NCBI GenBank assembly: GCA_947095585.1
Contig: OX352763.1
Location: 27,081,462 to 27,145,461, forward strand
Length of the DNA: 64,000 nucleotides
Direction: 5' to 3'
Origin: Nephrocerus scutellatus
Lineage: Eukaryota; Arthropoda; Insecta; Diptera; Pipunculidae
Position numbers and translations under genes: made by a program
The notes under the pieces: generated by a model
What the model saw: the letters and a program-made list of their open reading frames with translations, nothing else
The model's database searches: none
Told to the model about the DNA's origin: nothing
In this document: one piece after another, positions 34,401 through 46,589 of the stretch
How positions within the stretch are numbered: the first letter of the stretch is position 1
Layout: every line of letters begins with the position of its first letter

Positions 34401-37400
34401 GGGGCTTACTTACTGGAAGACTTCTTGCGAACGAAAATTTTCTTAAAGAACGTTTTACGATCTCCGTTCTCTTCGGGAACATCTACTTGGTTTTCATTGG
34501 TGCCAACATCAGCAGTATCATCACATTGCATTAACTCCGCGGCATTTTGAGACTTGAGTGTTTTATTTGAATCAGGCAATTGATTTGCGGTATTTTGAGT
34601 TGGCTGAGATGGAGTTTGCTCCTTGTTCTGATTTTCAATTTTTAAAGATGGAGTTTTTGGTTGTGATTGTTGTTGCTGTTGTTTTTGGGGTGGTGTTGGT
34701 TGGGGTTGTTGTTGCTGGGACTGCTGCGGTTTTTGGGTTGATGGTGATGGTGATGGTGGTGGTGGTGATGATGATGATGATGTTGGTGGTGGTTGTTGTT
34801 GTTGCTGCTGCTGTTGAGGCTTTGCTGCTTTTAATTGCTGTTTGAAAGCACTTCCACCATCCTATCACATAGAAAAAAATTAATTCGTGTATTTAGGGTG
34901 TAGAAAAAACTTTAGTATAATATATGATTTTAAAGTTAAATATGTGAATAACAAACTGCTGAGTTGGCTGGAACTTATTATTCACCCACTTATTCCAAAG
35001 GCTGCTGCGTATAGCTTGTTTCATTAAAATTTATACAAATCAACCTCTTAATATCACATCATCATACACATATCCATTCATGCATACAACTAAATATAAA
35101 TTCATACATAAAAATTTGGAAATTTTAAATTTATTTCTATTGTTACAAACCATTTAGCACGAACCATCTTCATCATTATCAGCATCATCACAATTACGAT
35201 CATCATTTTTTATTCACACATTTTTGGATGATCGCGGAGTAGTGAGGAGGAGGAGTTGAGCGCAGGTGATCGAACGCAATTAGAATTCAACTGATTGCGA
35301 CTGACGACGTTGGGCGGTTTTGTCGTGTACAGCTGCAGTGTGTTTGGTTCATTACCGTGGAGAAGTGGCACGATTTTCCATTCCAAAACAAACTTTAGTT
35401 AAGGAATAGCTATGGACATTCCTATAGCCAGTACCCAAACGACATTTAATCGTGCGTACATTTATTTGTTTGCTTTATATAATTATTACCAACTATTTAC
35501 CCATTAAAACGTTTCACTCTCGATTCGCGATTCGATGTTGATTCACATTTCGCTCATTTATTAAACTGAATAAATTTCCAAATTTTGGAGGAGTTACGGA
35601 AATTTACAAAAGTCATTAATGAGAAAAACAATGAATTCATTTCGTCGTGTTTGAAAGATCTAAGTAGAGAGAAGAGCCTGTTCGTAAACGTTACTCTTTG
35701 CCCAAAACACATGTGCAGAAAAATCGAGTGGAAGACTATTCTTCTTGCGATGATTGCAATCTTTTTTTGAATTTCGCTGTATCCAGAATAAATATCTGCA
35801 CATGTGTTTTATGCATATCACAGAAATCTGCACTGTCCCTATGAAGTTAACCTTCTTGCCACAGTGGACGTAATGTTATGTAGGTAGGTGTTGTAGCAAC
35901 TCCAAGCCTGTTATTATGTTGACGATCTTCGTTCCAATGGGTTGATAGGTATTGGGGTCCTTTCGGTGCGTAGAACCAATCGTCGTGGAAATTGCGCCAT
36001 CACGACATAGAGGATTCAATGCCAAGATACAACGGAACCTATAATTACATGTTAGAAAAATACATGTCCGAAGTGGCTTCGATATACCAATGGTCGGACG
36101 TGCAAGCAGCTATCTATGTACAAAAAAAAATGTGCAGGCGATGCATTGAAGGCCCTCCGAATTACTGCACTAATTTCGAAATGCAAGGCTTTGGAAGAAT
36201 TCCTAACGGAAGAGAAGTTCGCTTACTCCGAATATAATTGCAGCAATTCATAAGACAATGACGGAGAAACAAAAAGGCGAGACATGCCTCAGTTATTTAC
36301 TTTCGTTGCGTGAGTTGGCAAGCATCTGCAAGTTGGAGGACGAAGCGATTATCCAGTATTGCATCGTTATGTTAAGGCGGGATGGTGTGAGTGTCAAAAA
36401 ATTAGTTCCTGAGCTGTCGTTTGTGACTATGGTAGATGGGAACGAGAACTCATGTTGCATCACAGCGATGATCAACTGCTGCAAGCTGGAAGCGATTCCT
36501 TCTGGAAGCCGCGTAAGTACAAGAGAACAACTAAAAGAATAGAGGATGGCTACAGATTGTGCAATGACCTACAGACGCTGACGCCGAAATTTAACCTGGT
36601 CGAAATAATGGGGTGAACTGATTGAAAAAGGGCCGGAATATGGTACAACTGAAGCGGCATGGAAGGGCGTTCTCATCGAATCGGAGGGGCCTATCCGATG
36701 TTCATATGAAAATTAAGGAAATTTAGATAAAAAGTTGGCAAAAGGATAGTTATCGCAAAAATTTGTTACAAATAAAGAAACGATGTGGAGGATCTCTTTA
36801 GGAAGGCACAGAAACCGTGTGCCAAATTGTTGTCAAAAATTGAGAAGGCGAAAACTGAACAGACAGCCAGCAACCAGGAGCGGAAACAATAGCAGATAGT
36901 TCACTATCTACCGACCAAGAAAAGGTTAAGAAAATAGTATAACAGAATACGAGAGGTACTGGAAGTCGAGGTATAGCTGAGGCATTTTATAATAAATGAA
37001 AGGCGATAAGGAACGAGGCTAAAGCGCAGATCGAGAAAGTTCAAGAAGAAAATAGGAAAAAGTGGGGGACTGGGTCGTAATCAATCGCACACAACTCCAT
37101 GGTGGCCTTAAAATTCAACCGAAGTTTATAGGACCGTACGAAATAGTCAGATTGCGGCCAATCAATGTGTGAAAAAGTCCGGAGACACCGAAGGACCGCA
37201 GATGACCCCGACATCAGCCGAATACCTCAAAAAATATTATGCCAGCCTATAGGATGAAGAGAACAGCTCGGAAGAAGATCAACATAAAGAAGTGGTAGAA
37301 AATCAAGTACAACTGACAATCAACTACAATTGGATCAGTAAATTACGACATCGACATATTAGAAGAAACTGACTTTGTCACCTTGAATGAAGATATTCCC

Positions 37401-40400
37401 TAGTGCTCTAGCTCGCCTGATATCACAATAGCGAACACCTCGCTATTAGGTTCCCTGTCATGGCATGCAGCACCAGCGCGTAGCTTTGATCACATCCACA
37501 TTGTGATCTCAGTGGATAAACAAGACTATTTTGCCATATTGAAATTTCATAAACCACAATAAAGCCAATTAGCAAGGTTTCGCTGATTTCGTCGATATAA
37601 AATTACATCAGTTGCCTTATCCACTGAACGCTATATCTGGTGAGAAGGCCTTTCATGACATTGTAGTTTGTGCCGCCAAAAGATTCATTCCCGCCGGCAG
37701 AATCAATAAGGTAATTACATTCTTTCCGCCTAAAGCCCTCCGGCTTGCCGAGCGGCGCGACCAAATAAGAGTTACGGATCCTGCTGACCTTCAAGTTACT
37801 CAGTTAACCGAGGATATAAAAAAAAACTGGTTGCCGATTACCATGCCGATCCAATTGGCTGAGTCATCTTGAGAACTGCACGCTATGATCCAAAAAGCTC
37901 TAGTCAACGGTCAAAGGTCTTTCTGGGTAATCCAAATCTCAGGGCCTTACCTCAATATCATTCAATAACCACCAATACGACAGCAGTAAAAAAAATGCGA
38001 CAATTCGTGGAACACCCGTCAGCTCACGAAAAAACCATTCGTCCTGTTTCACGCAAACTAAAAGGGTTAAAATAGCCTGCCACAATCCCGCACACCAAGT
38101 TCATAATATTTCTGTCAGTGAGATGGCTCTATGCTGCAAACGTCAAGACATCAGGACGTCCTGGAATCCTGCTCCACTGTCCGTTCAGCCTCTAGTAGTA
38201 TACACTATGATACAGTCTCTGCAGCAGTCTCCTCATGTAAGGTTAATAGGTTCCTTGGTACACATCCCCCCCATAAATAACAGCGAAAAGTCGCTGCCCA
38301 GGCACAACTTTGGTCGTGTTGATGTCATATACTTCAGAGCTATAAAGCTCGAATTATCCCTGGCACCAATGATCTGTGCACCGACTGTAACCAAGGCACC
38401 CATACTACCAACCACCTTTTCCTCTGCGCCCTTCACCCAACGGATTTGGACGTTGGAGATCTGTGGTCTAACCCTGTTGGCGCGGCTTCTTTTCTTGGTC
38501 TGCCAACGTAACTCAATGACTATGCACCACCTTTAGTTCATCTAATTAATATAGCAACTTTTATTTTCTACCTGTTTTGCTTGCCATTAGCCCTTAGTTA
38601 ATGCGAAATTAAATAGGTTTTTTTGTACTATAAATGGGAGTCTAATGATTGGAGGATTTCCTCTTGATCTCGTTTCAGGCCTGGAGTTGCTACAACAGCA
38701 ACAACCAGTTCACACATCCGTCATCGTGATGGCCAAAACCCATGAGTTAAAGTTCGATTTGTTTTCTCATGCACCCTATACGCCAGATTTAGCCCCCTCC
38801 CATTTTTTCTGTTTCCGAATTTCAAAAAAAAAAAATTACTCGAACGATTTGACAATTCGAATGAAAATCAGAATAAGGGTTAATGTTATAAACTTTAAAA
38901 GGTTAAAGAAACGAAACAAATAATCTGGGTGAGTGGAATATATTAGGGAGTATATGCATATGCGTCATCCGTTCGTCATACTTCGATAATAAAAATCGGT
39001 CAAGTTTTTTGAGCTCTATGAATTTTCTTTTCTAACGTTTACGAATTCTCTTCTTGTAGGCGATAATCATTGTGTGAACGTTTGTTTGCAAGGAGTTAGA
39101 CAACGACGACGACAATGTATTTAGTTATTAATAGGTAAATAACTACTTAAAATTATATAATTGCGCCGACAAACTTCTGGTTTGCATCATACATCACTCA
39201 TTTATTCGTTTGAGGTTTGAGCAAAAGTAAATGAACATAACTATGTTACACAAAACTATAATTGGTGTTTTTAAACTTAAAACATCTGCCCCTAATTACT
39301 GGGTCGGTATCAGATATTCGTTGCTAAAAATTACAATAATTGAATAGAAATTAAAAAACCAAAAATAAATTAAACAGAAAAGATGAAATTAATACATTAA
39401 ATTAGTTTAATTACATCTTCGTTAATATATATTTCTAATTTCTAAATGCGATATGATATGTTATTTAAACAAAAACTGACTGCAAACTATTTTTGTAAAT
39501 GCTTTTTCCGTTAAATTGAAAGAAAGATAACTTCTTACACACCTCCTCTCTTTGCATGGATTGAGGATTATTTATGGAACCATAAAATAAAAGTTTTATT
39601 GTATGGTATCTCTTCAACTTAGCATGGTCTCAATGCTGGGCACGCCACAATAGGGAACTTTGAAGAAAATCGGGCTATTTTTAAAAAAAATTTATATGGG
39701 CACCCCTCAAATCTCAGGGCCCCGATCACTCCAAAAAGTTTTGTCCATCAGTTATACATATGTGTTTAAAATTTGAATAAAATCGGGTTATTTTTTAAAA
39801 AATTTATACGGGCACACTTCGGGCCTCAGGCTCCGATTACTCCAAAAATTTTACAAAAAGTTTTCTTCATCAGAGATGTGTTTAAAATTTAAAGAAAAAC
39901 GGGCTAATTTTTACAAAATTTATATGGGCATCCTTCGGGCCTCAGGGACCGTTCGCTCAAAAAATTTTACAAAAAAGTTTGGTCTATCGGAGATACACAT
40001 ATGTTTAAAAATGAAAGTAAATAGGCTAATATAATAAATGAAAAAAATCTGGTTAATTTAAAAAAAAAATTGTTAGCGCCGATAAATACAACTTTTCTCT
40101 GACACTAATGCCTCTTTCGATTAGCTCAAACCATACCCGAAACATTACCCACGGGTAATCTGTCAAAGTAACAGGGTAACTGTCAGATCAAAAATATTAT
40201 CTGCTGTGTTTTTTTTTTTATTATCAGAGAAAAGTTTTATTTCTCACCTGAATGCTCATGGCTCATGTTAAAAGAAACAAACAACTACAGCTGTCAAGAA
40301 AATTCTGTATATTTTTTCAAAGTAAAAAGATCATATCCGAGAATTATCGAAGCGTAAAAAAGAACCCTTTAGAGAAAAGAGATTTCTCGGAAAATGAAAA

Positions 40401-41799
40401 AAAAAAAACAAGAATTCTGACAGTTAAATTATCTCTCCGATTACTCCTGACATCAAAAAGAACACATCCTAAGTGCACTCATTTTTGGCGGTAAGCGAAA
40501 AAAAAGAACACTCACGTTATGTATGTGAATTTGTGTCGGAATGGTCACACAAATGCCACTATGACGATAGGAATGATAAATGTTTTTATTTTCAAATTGT
40601 AATATAAGCAAACAAATTGAGTGTAGTATTTTTGCACTTTTTCTTTCAAAAGAAATCGACATAACAGAAATGTTTGTAGTAAAAGTCGGCAAAATTAGCA
40701 TGGAGGGGAAATGAAAGTACTCTCTATTTTCCGCCCTCTTTTAACACATTTTCGAGTACGGGAACGATTTTGAGTAAAAAGTGGTAACAAATTGGCAATA
40801 ATTATTACTATTTTTGAGTACGGGAACAGACCTAATGGAAAACTTAATACTTAAGACTTACAGGATTGTATGGATTTCCAACATAACGAACAGAACATTT
40901 TTTTTTTCAAAACCATAACCCATACAATCCTGTAAGTCTTAAGTATAAAGTGTTTCAATTGTGAGAACGCCCTTACTTGTTAAAGTTAAATCTTGGCGCC
41001 CTAACTCTTTTGCTAATTTTTACCACAAAAAGTACGGGAACAGACCTAATTTCTAAGTTCCAATTGAAAGTGTATTTCTCCAGAAAGTACCTTGTTATCT
41101 CATTGTAACGTCTGACGTAATTAGATGATTACTTTTACATTAAACTGCATATCTAAACTAACGAATAAAATACGGAATAAAGTTGGATAAAATCTCAGTA
41201 AATGAAACCGAAAAATCAGCCAAGTTTTAAATTTATAGGCACATAGATCAATAATTATTTCCACTCTATACGCATGTACCGAATTATCAAATTTAAGAGC
41301 ACTTGCTGTTTAAATGTAAAAAACATATGAAATTTAATGAATTCTTTACAAAAAATATATGAAAATAAATTTTGAAATAAAAGGTAAATAGAAAATTTAG
41401 TTAGGAAATTATTTAGTAATACATTATAATATAACGTTAACTTCGAAAGTTGAATTTTCGTCTCAAATATCATGTTCATCCCTATTATTGATTATTTAGG
41501 TAATGGAAAATTGTCAGAATTGTTCCTATTAAAAAATCGGTTTATCGGTGATATCATTCTTTTCTAATATTCAAGACACCTCAATACAATTCAAGGACTG
41601 AAAAGCATTTACAAAAATACAAAATGAATTATCAACTCTGCCTCATTTTGATATCCCATGAAAATCCTAATTTATGCGAAGTGAAAAAAAAATATATATG
41701 TATCTACCGATGTAAATTGTTTTATTTAAATGTACTTACATAATTTCCACCCATTACGAAGGGCTTAGTTTGTCCGGTTCCACGTCGAGCACGATTCAT
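31415..41799 (-). CDS. DIP1-like protein with two dsRNA-binding domains, 5 exons
   Basis: Exons, right to left: 41799-41740, 34861-34414, 32381-32049, 31977-31685 and 31618-31415. They join to 445 residues starting MNRARRGTGQTKPFVMGGNY. Exon 2 is low complexity, rich in glutamine, proline and serine. The first dsRNA-binding domain is at about residues 189-255 (PKNALMALNEVKG, YEGRGSSKAIAKNNACEKAL). A second, shorter one is at about 370-437 (HPATLLCM, FMGRGRSKKIARKNTAIAVC). No deaminase or helicase follows, so it is not ADAR itself. Overall layout resembles Drosophila disconnected-interacting protein 1 (DIP1, about 400 residues), a nuclear dsRNA-binding protein; that name is my best guess. The exon 3 donor is GTTTGT. 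A poly(A) signal (minus AATAAA) lies at 31325-31330. Introns 1 and 2 are large and repeat-filled. Confidence 0.82.
32465..32770 (-). mobile_element. Non-LTR C-terminal tail, partly duplicated, in DIP1-like intron 2
   Basis: On the minus strand, FGRTVRFRDAFISRTIRMWN then ALPSFVFAHHYDPQAFKTK is a jockey/CR1-like C-terminus. The HHYD..AFK portion recurs about 115 bases later (HHYDLPAFK, about 32505-32540), a local tandem duplication of the tail. Confidence 0.65.
32960..33330 (+). mobile_element. RTE reverse transcriptase fragment in DIP1-like intron 2
   Basis: Reads [54 protein letters not shown] and TARGTILYKV in nearly one frame. It is closely similar to 16195-16520 in RRP12 intron 11 but better preserved. 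The rest of the element is missing. Confidence 0.85.
33440..34350 (+). repeat. GC-rich tandem array, about six units of 110-150 bp
   Basis: Each unit has CATCACA(C/A)GCGCCAC, GCGTCTCACGCGGAATATA, ATGCTATTTTGGACTTA, ATACTCACAAAATTGCAGCT and CTCTAAATCGTGTGGAAGGT. Unit starts are near 33570, 33728, 33846, 33970, 34078 and 34191. The array ends in AAGTTAAGTAAAAGCTTTT, shared with the solo copy at 3480-3585. CpG-rich units in an AT-rich intron are notable. Confidence 0.85.
34862..35990. other. Intronic DNA of the DIP1-like gene, no feature named
   Basis: Part of intron 1. No coding exon is supported. Short frames near 35590-35770 resemble nothing I know. Confidence 0.4.
35991..37330 (+). mobile_element. 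Gypsy-type LTR retrotransposon remnant (gag and integrase end)
   Basis: A gag-like reading includes YNGTYNYMLEKYMSEVASIY then QWSDVQA (36020-36105) and KCAGDALKAL..SKCKALEEFLTEE (about 36130-36215). After a large deletion, GDWVVINRTQLHGGLKIQPK then FIGPYEIVRLRPI (about 37065-37165) is the integrase C-terminal region of Ty3/gypsy elements. Protease and reverse transcriptase are missing; no LTRs identified. Confidence 0.6.
38110..38620 (+). mobile_element. Jockey-type element 3' fragment
   Basis: Reads, with frameshifts, a C-terminal zinc-binding tail: LPRHNFGRVDV, NDLCTDCNQGTHTTNHLFLC-like spaced Cys/His residues and WSNPVGAASFLGLP (about 38290-38510). This is the end of a jockey-type protein like the one nested at 13960-16060. 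Confidence 0.65.
38650..38870 (+). mobile_element. Mariner transposase C-terminal fragment
   Basis: One frame reads QPVHTSVIVMAKTHELKFDL then FSHAPYTPDLAPSHFFCF, the mariner catalytic-core end (normally PHPPYSPDLAPSDFFLF). The D after LAPS is H here. Most of the element is gone. Confidence 0.75.
39655..40025 (+). repeat. Minisatellite, about three units of ~116 bp
   Basis: Units begin AAAATCGGG(C/T)TATTTTT at about 39668, 39781 and 39898. They continue with AAATTTATA.GGGCA, CTTCGGGCCTCAGG, CACTCCAAAAA, ATCAG..ATACACATATGTTTA. Related solo copies are at 6935-7065 and, inverted, 53510-53640. Confidence 0.75.
40113..40200 (+). repeat. End of dispersed TIR family B
   Basis: TGCCTCTTTCGATTAGCTCA, then ATACCCGAAACATTACCC and GTCAAAGTAACAGGGTAA, matches 52144-52205. 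The terminal motif is the complement of the end at 63330-63356. Confidence 0.6.
40688..40802 (-). repeat. Inverted homologue of 52543-52660
   Basis: The reverse complement runs TACCACTTTTTACTCAAAAT, CGTTCCCGTACTCGAAAATG, then AGAGGGCGGAAAAT and TTCATTTCCCCTCCATGC. The 52.5-kb copy is nearly the same, in opposite orientation. Confidence 0.75.
40834..40969. mobile_element. Small TIR element family C, copy 1
   Basis: The inner arms ATACTTAAGACTTACAGGAT (plus TGTATGG) and their complement pair over 27 bases. The right end, TCAATTGTGAGAACGC, is the family terminus. The core TTTCCAACATAACGA recurs in the copies at 44472-44588 and, inverted, 59587-59724. Confidence 0.8.
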
Positions 41800-42062
41800 T
41801 GCTTAATTTATTTAATTTGATTTTGTTTGCAGATCAATGCAAAATAACTTTATCAACTTTATTGCAACTCGGGATGGATGGACTGAAAAATAATGGAAGC
41901 CGCAAAGGCGCTTTGCACATTTCCAGTTACAAACAACCACACAAACACAGTTACACCCTACAGCTACTAGAAAACAACAATGGCGATGTCGGTAATCGGT
42001 AACTTTCCAATGCACTGCAAATTTGGAACATAATTCGTTGTTTCCATCTCAAATAAGAATAA
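41800..42062. other. 5' flank of the DIP1-like gene
   Basis: Probable 5' untranslated region and promoter for the minus-strand gene. No core promoter motif stands out. Confidence 0.35.
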
Positions 42063-42750
42063 TAGGTGCGTTTTTACTCGGACAACTTGTCCGCGACAAC
42101 ACAAAAATTGGGTAAAATACTGTGAATATTGGTTTTTATGACATAACCCTGCCTAACTTTAATCCAATGATTTATCAACCTTCCTTTACGTTTTGTTTGT
42201 GTAAATCAATTTGATTTAGTAACGTAAATGTGCTTGAAAATTGAAATATATAAATAAATATATAAACAATTGCTATATTGCTTTGGCAAAGGCTTGGCTT
42301 TACTTTAATTCTCAAAGCAACAGCTTTTGGTATTATCGCCTTACGGTTAGCACCATAACTATAAAATGGCTTTAGTTTCTTAATCCTAAAAATTTTTGGG
42401 ATTTACTTTCGGCTTTATGCTTATGCTATTGTTGTTGTAAGCCAAGCCGGCTTTGCCAAAGCAATATAGCAAATAAGTAACAAAAAACACAATATTAAAA
42501 AATTGTGTTCCCAATTTCAATTTCCCTCATTTGTCCGCTTCAGGGTACAAATATAGTGAATTGTTGCGGACAGATAAAACAAAATAATTAATTAAAACTT
42601 AAGTTCAGCAAGATGAATGAAAATTTGTGTATTAACTTTGAATGCTTCAAATTTAAACACTAAAAAATTTATTCATTTGGTTTTGGTAGAAATAATCGCC
42701 AAAAACTTTATCGTTGTCGCGGACAAGTTGTCAGAGAAAAAACGCACCTA
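42063..42750. mobile_element. 688-bp TIR element (family D) with 38-bp ends
   Basis: Left end TAGGTGCGTTTTTACTCGGA then CAACTTGTCCGCGACAAC pairs with the right end (complement TAGGTGCGTTTTTTCTCTGA and CAACTTGTCCGCGACAAC) with about three mismatches in 38 bases. If the element starts at GGTGCG, it is flanked by TA on both sides, as for Tc1/mariner insertions. It has no coding frame. A second inverted-repeat element lies inside it. Confidence 0.85.
42271..42471. mobile_element. Nested 201-bp inverted-repeat element inside family D element
   Basis: Left arm TGCTATATTGCTTTGGCAAA then GGCTTGGCTTTA is matched by the right arm's complement with one short indel. It lies wholly within 42063-42750, so it either inserted later or is an internal foldback. 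Confidence 0.75.
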
Positions 42751-44471
42751 ATGCTACAATAAAATAATTTTCTTGTGTGAGTAAAATTATGGTGATATGG
42801 CTGAAGAAACCCCTTGGAAAAATTAAATAGAAAATTTATGAGAAATTTTATCATTCATGGTTTTTGTTGCATCTCTATAATAAAGTAATATGTGTTCTAA
42901 ATGTTGAGTTTGGTAGAGCATTATTGTGGTTTCGTTCATAACTTCGGTGATCACAGCTACCAATTTTAACGCCCACTTATATATGTTATAAATTTTCTCT
43001 GCAGCCGTCTCGGTGTTTGCAGTACGACCCTTCTATTCAATTTTAAATTTCGCCATTTTTATTTGTGCTGACCCTGAAAATAGCTAAAATAATCCTACAA
43101 CATTTTCATTTCAACTCGGCTCACATTTATTGTAGCATTATTTGAAACCCGTATACGTATACATTCACCCAAGCAAATTATTTCATTGTAGCATTATTGT
43201 TATTTGAGGTGGAAGGAACGAGTTAGATATTTTTGTAACATTGTGTTAGAACACATGCATTTTTCCGAGTTTGATTACAATTGCAAATTTTTTATTATAA
43301 CTATAAAGTCTCTTACTGTACTCAAAAATGCATAACAATTGTTACGAATTTTGCGAATTTAGCTTTAAAAGCTTTTCTGTACTCGAAAAATTGCGGATTT
43401 TGCCAACTTTTACTAGAAAAATTTCTGTGAGTAAAGGCCCAATCATATGAAACGCGATTTTCCCCGCGCGACAAAAAAATGTAGCATATATATATTACTT
43501 AAAAAGTAGTTGGCAAATATGTGTTTTAAGGATTTTATTGATTTTGATTTTTCCTCCACCCACCCGCCTATCAACACCCTCCCCCACCCTCGAGAATGTG
43601 GGTGGAGTTTGCCGGAAATTCCACCTTAAGGTGAGAGGGGGTGTTAAAGTTTTGATCACTTTTTTGAAAAATGCATTTTTCTAAGTGGTTTGATGGATGT
43701 TAGGGGGTAAATTGGTATTATATGAAAGGTAATAAATATACCTATAAAATACCCTAAAAATGTTCCTATCCAATCCAACCCCCCTCGACAGAGTAAGAGC
43801 AAAAAAAAGGACTTTCACATTAAACTTCAGCAGGGGGCGTGTTCAAAAGTGGGAGAGCCTAAATATTGGTATCAAATGAAAGGTGATAATTACTACTACA
43901 CGGCCGTACATTTTTTTTATGGCGTACGCCAGCTAAAACGGAAGTTTGATCAAGTTGTACCTGGTTCAGAAAATTTCTCGCGCGAGAAAAGTCTTGCTTC
44001 ATTCGAATAGACCTTAAATGTGAACAAACTGTCAAAAACGAATCTATTGAAAACTAATTGACAATAATTATGTGGAAATATAAAATACTCTCCAATAGAC
44101 CACGAAAACACCCCCTCAATACTATTTTAAGACCTCCTCTAGACCACGCTTAAATCTCATTTAATAACTATACAGAACGATGCGCTTTATTAAATACGCA
44201 AAATTTGCGATGTGATTTTAAAACATACAACCCAAAACGGCCTTATTACTCACAGTTTATAAACTATGATTTATAAATTATGAAATATGAAGGTTAAAAA
44301 ACAAAGAGTAATAAATTTACTTTTTAATGCTATGAATTGAATAAGGAAGTTTTAAAAAAGAAAAAAATCACCTTTTTTTGGTTTTTACAACGTAATCAAT
44401 TACTGTAACCGATTACGTCGTTTTTAAATAACGCGTTCTTCGACGTAGTTTATAACGTTTTTAACAACTTA
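42751..44471. repeat. Repeat-rich intergenic DNA with a family B-related block
   Basis: 43085-43300 (ATAATCCTACAACATT, GTATACGTATAC, AAGCAAATTATTT, GTAGCATTATTGTTATTTGA) is homologous in order to 52390-52500. No gene is supported. The C-rich CCCACCC stretch at 43556-43600 is low complexity. Confidence 0.55.
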
Positions 44472-44588
44472 ACAACAATGCTTGACTTACACGATTGTAC
44501 GGATTTCCAACATAACGAGCAAACATTTATTTTTGTCAAACCAAAATACATACCATCGTTTAAGTCTTGAGATTTTCATTGTGAGAGC
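44472..44588. mobile_element. Small TIR element family C, copy 2
   Basis: Contains GATTGTACGGATTTCCAACA and TAACGAGC, then TTTTGTCAAACCAAAAT, and ends TTTTCATTGTGAGAGC. The left end is diverged. Confidence 0.7.
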
Positions 44589-46084
44589 AGCCTAAGGCAT
44601 GGTCGATATCTAATATACAGAAAATATGTAAGCGACACGTTAGCTCTTCCGGTAGCCATATATTAAGCCAAAAAGAGTCAACAATATACACACATGGTAA
44701 TGCTGTTGCAGACGACATTACATTTCGGCCATTAATATCGGCAAAACAAAATAAAAACAACAAATGTTTATATGAACATATACATTATGTAAATGGCATG
44801 TATATATTTATAACGTTTGGTACAAAAAAATTATCTATTAATTTATTTAAAGGTAGATGATGTATACTTGTACCAAACCTTGTGGAAAGCGAAATAGAAA
44901 GCCAAAAAAATTCCATTTCGCAGTAAAAAAAAAAATAGATTCGCAAAAACTAAAAATGTTCCGTTTTCGTTGACGACATATATGAAAAGCTTTTGCCCGC
45001 CATTTCTTTCCAAGCCATTCAATTTTGCTTTAAAACAACCAATACTCAATTAAATAAAATTTATATAGATAACAAAAATACTTAAAACTGTTCCGCCGTT
45101 CTGCACTGCAGTACAGTTAACATGCTATGCCATTTGCATCGCGCCTAATACTCTGGCCGCAATTTGTATCAGATCAAAAAATATGAGCAACCTTAACAGT
45201 TTTGTTAGCTATTAGCTAATCAGCTCGAGTTCAAGCTATTCGATATTCGGCTGTCATTCATAGATAGACTTTGGTGTATTCTTCAATGTCAAAAGAAATT
45301 TTAGTTTTGATTTGAAGATAAAATAAATTGAAAAGAAAATCAATTTCCGAGAATTAAATCAATAAGAATTTCATCTATGCGGGAAATTTAAAAAAAAAAC
45401 AAGTTAAATAAAAGTTTTTAAAAAAGAGAAAGGCCCGTCGCCATCGAAAATTCAATGTGAAGACCTATTCGCAACCAGCGAGCAAATCATATAAACAGCA
45501 AAAAAAACTTGTTTTTTTTCCTTTTTCTATATTATATACAGTATATTTATTTAAATATAAATTCTGGTAATAAAAAAGTGCGCGCGCGAAACATATATGC
45601 ATGAAACAGAGCGGGACAAAGTGCATTCCAGAACGGGAAAGATATATGTGCTGCGATTTATATCTTATATGCCGACGTAGTACGTACTACGTACTCTAAT
45701 GGAGCACTGCCAGTACATGTTTTTAAGTCCGATTTCCGATAGTCAGGCCAGAGTTCTATCCGACGGATTATATGGTAAGATGAAGGTGAGATTTTTTGTG
45801 CGCTAAAATCAAAAGCTAGGTTTAGGCCTCGCCTTAAAAAGAACTACAATATTTTTTTTACATTTACTAAACAGTATGCGATTTTTACATATTTTCGCTA
45901 CATATACTAAGTGTCTTTAGTTGATTTTAATTTAATAATCAGCATATTATGATCATTTAGGTGAAATTGTTAGTAAATTTCTAAGAACCAACCTTCGTTC
46001 AGGAAACTACAAAGTTGTTTGTAAAATAAATTCAAAAATAAAATAAATTGCATTAATTAAAAAAACCTTATTTGTAGTCCAAAA
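44589..46084. other. Intergenic DNA, no gene seen
   Basis: AT-rich sequence with no recognisable exon. The palindromic TAGTACGTACTACGTA at about 45677-45693 is a short local repeat. Confidence 0.45.
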
Positions 46085-46330
46085 TATATTTAAGGTGCAA
46101 ACCCGTAACAAACGAAATCTTTCTTTTACCACTTTACCATTACACGAAAGTAAACAAAACCTTACCCGTCAATTGCCGAAAAGTAGCAAAGTTACAGTGT
46201 CGGTTACAAAACTAAATCAAACCATACCCCAGGTACAGCTTTCAAATAGAACGTCAAACCAAAAGCACGAGAGAGAAATCTTAACTCTACCCAGCAAATC
46301 GAAAAAGCTATTAATATTTTATAGTTAGGT
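46085..46330 (+). repeat. Dispersed TIR family B, right-end segment
   Basis: Shares GCCGAAAAGTAGCAAAGTTA, TCGGTTACAAAA, ATCTTAACTCTACCC and AGCAAATCGAAAAAGC with 53200-53250 and 63325-63356. The open frame across it is not a gene. Confidence 0.6.
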
Positions 46331-46589
46331 GCAAGATTAGCTTTAAAAAAAATTGGTTGCTAAGCTGAACTGAACCATAGCCTTAAGGATACTCAATTTT
46401 CGTAAATATCTCGACTCCAGCGCCACCCAATGGGTCCAAACATAAACTTAAACTTACAGCAGCACCAAACGATCATATGGTGTGAATATGGCTTCGATAC
46501 ATACAGTGCTTTAGGCGTGATGACGCGACATAATCAGCGTTATTTCCATACTTATACACAATAGGCAAGGCACGATGATATTAATTAAA

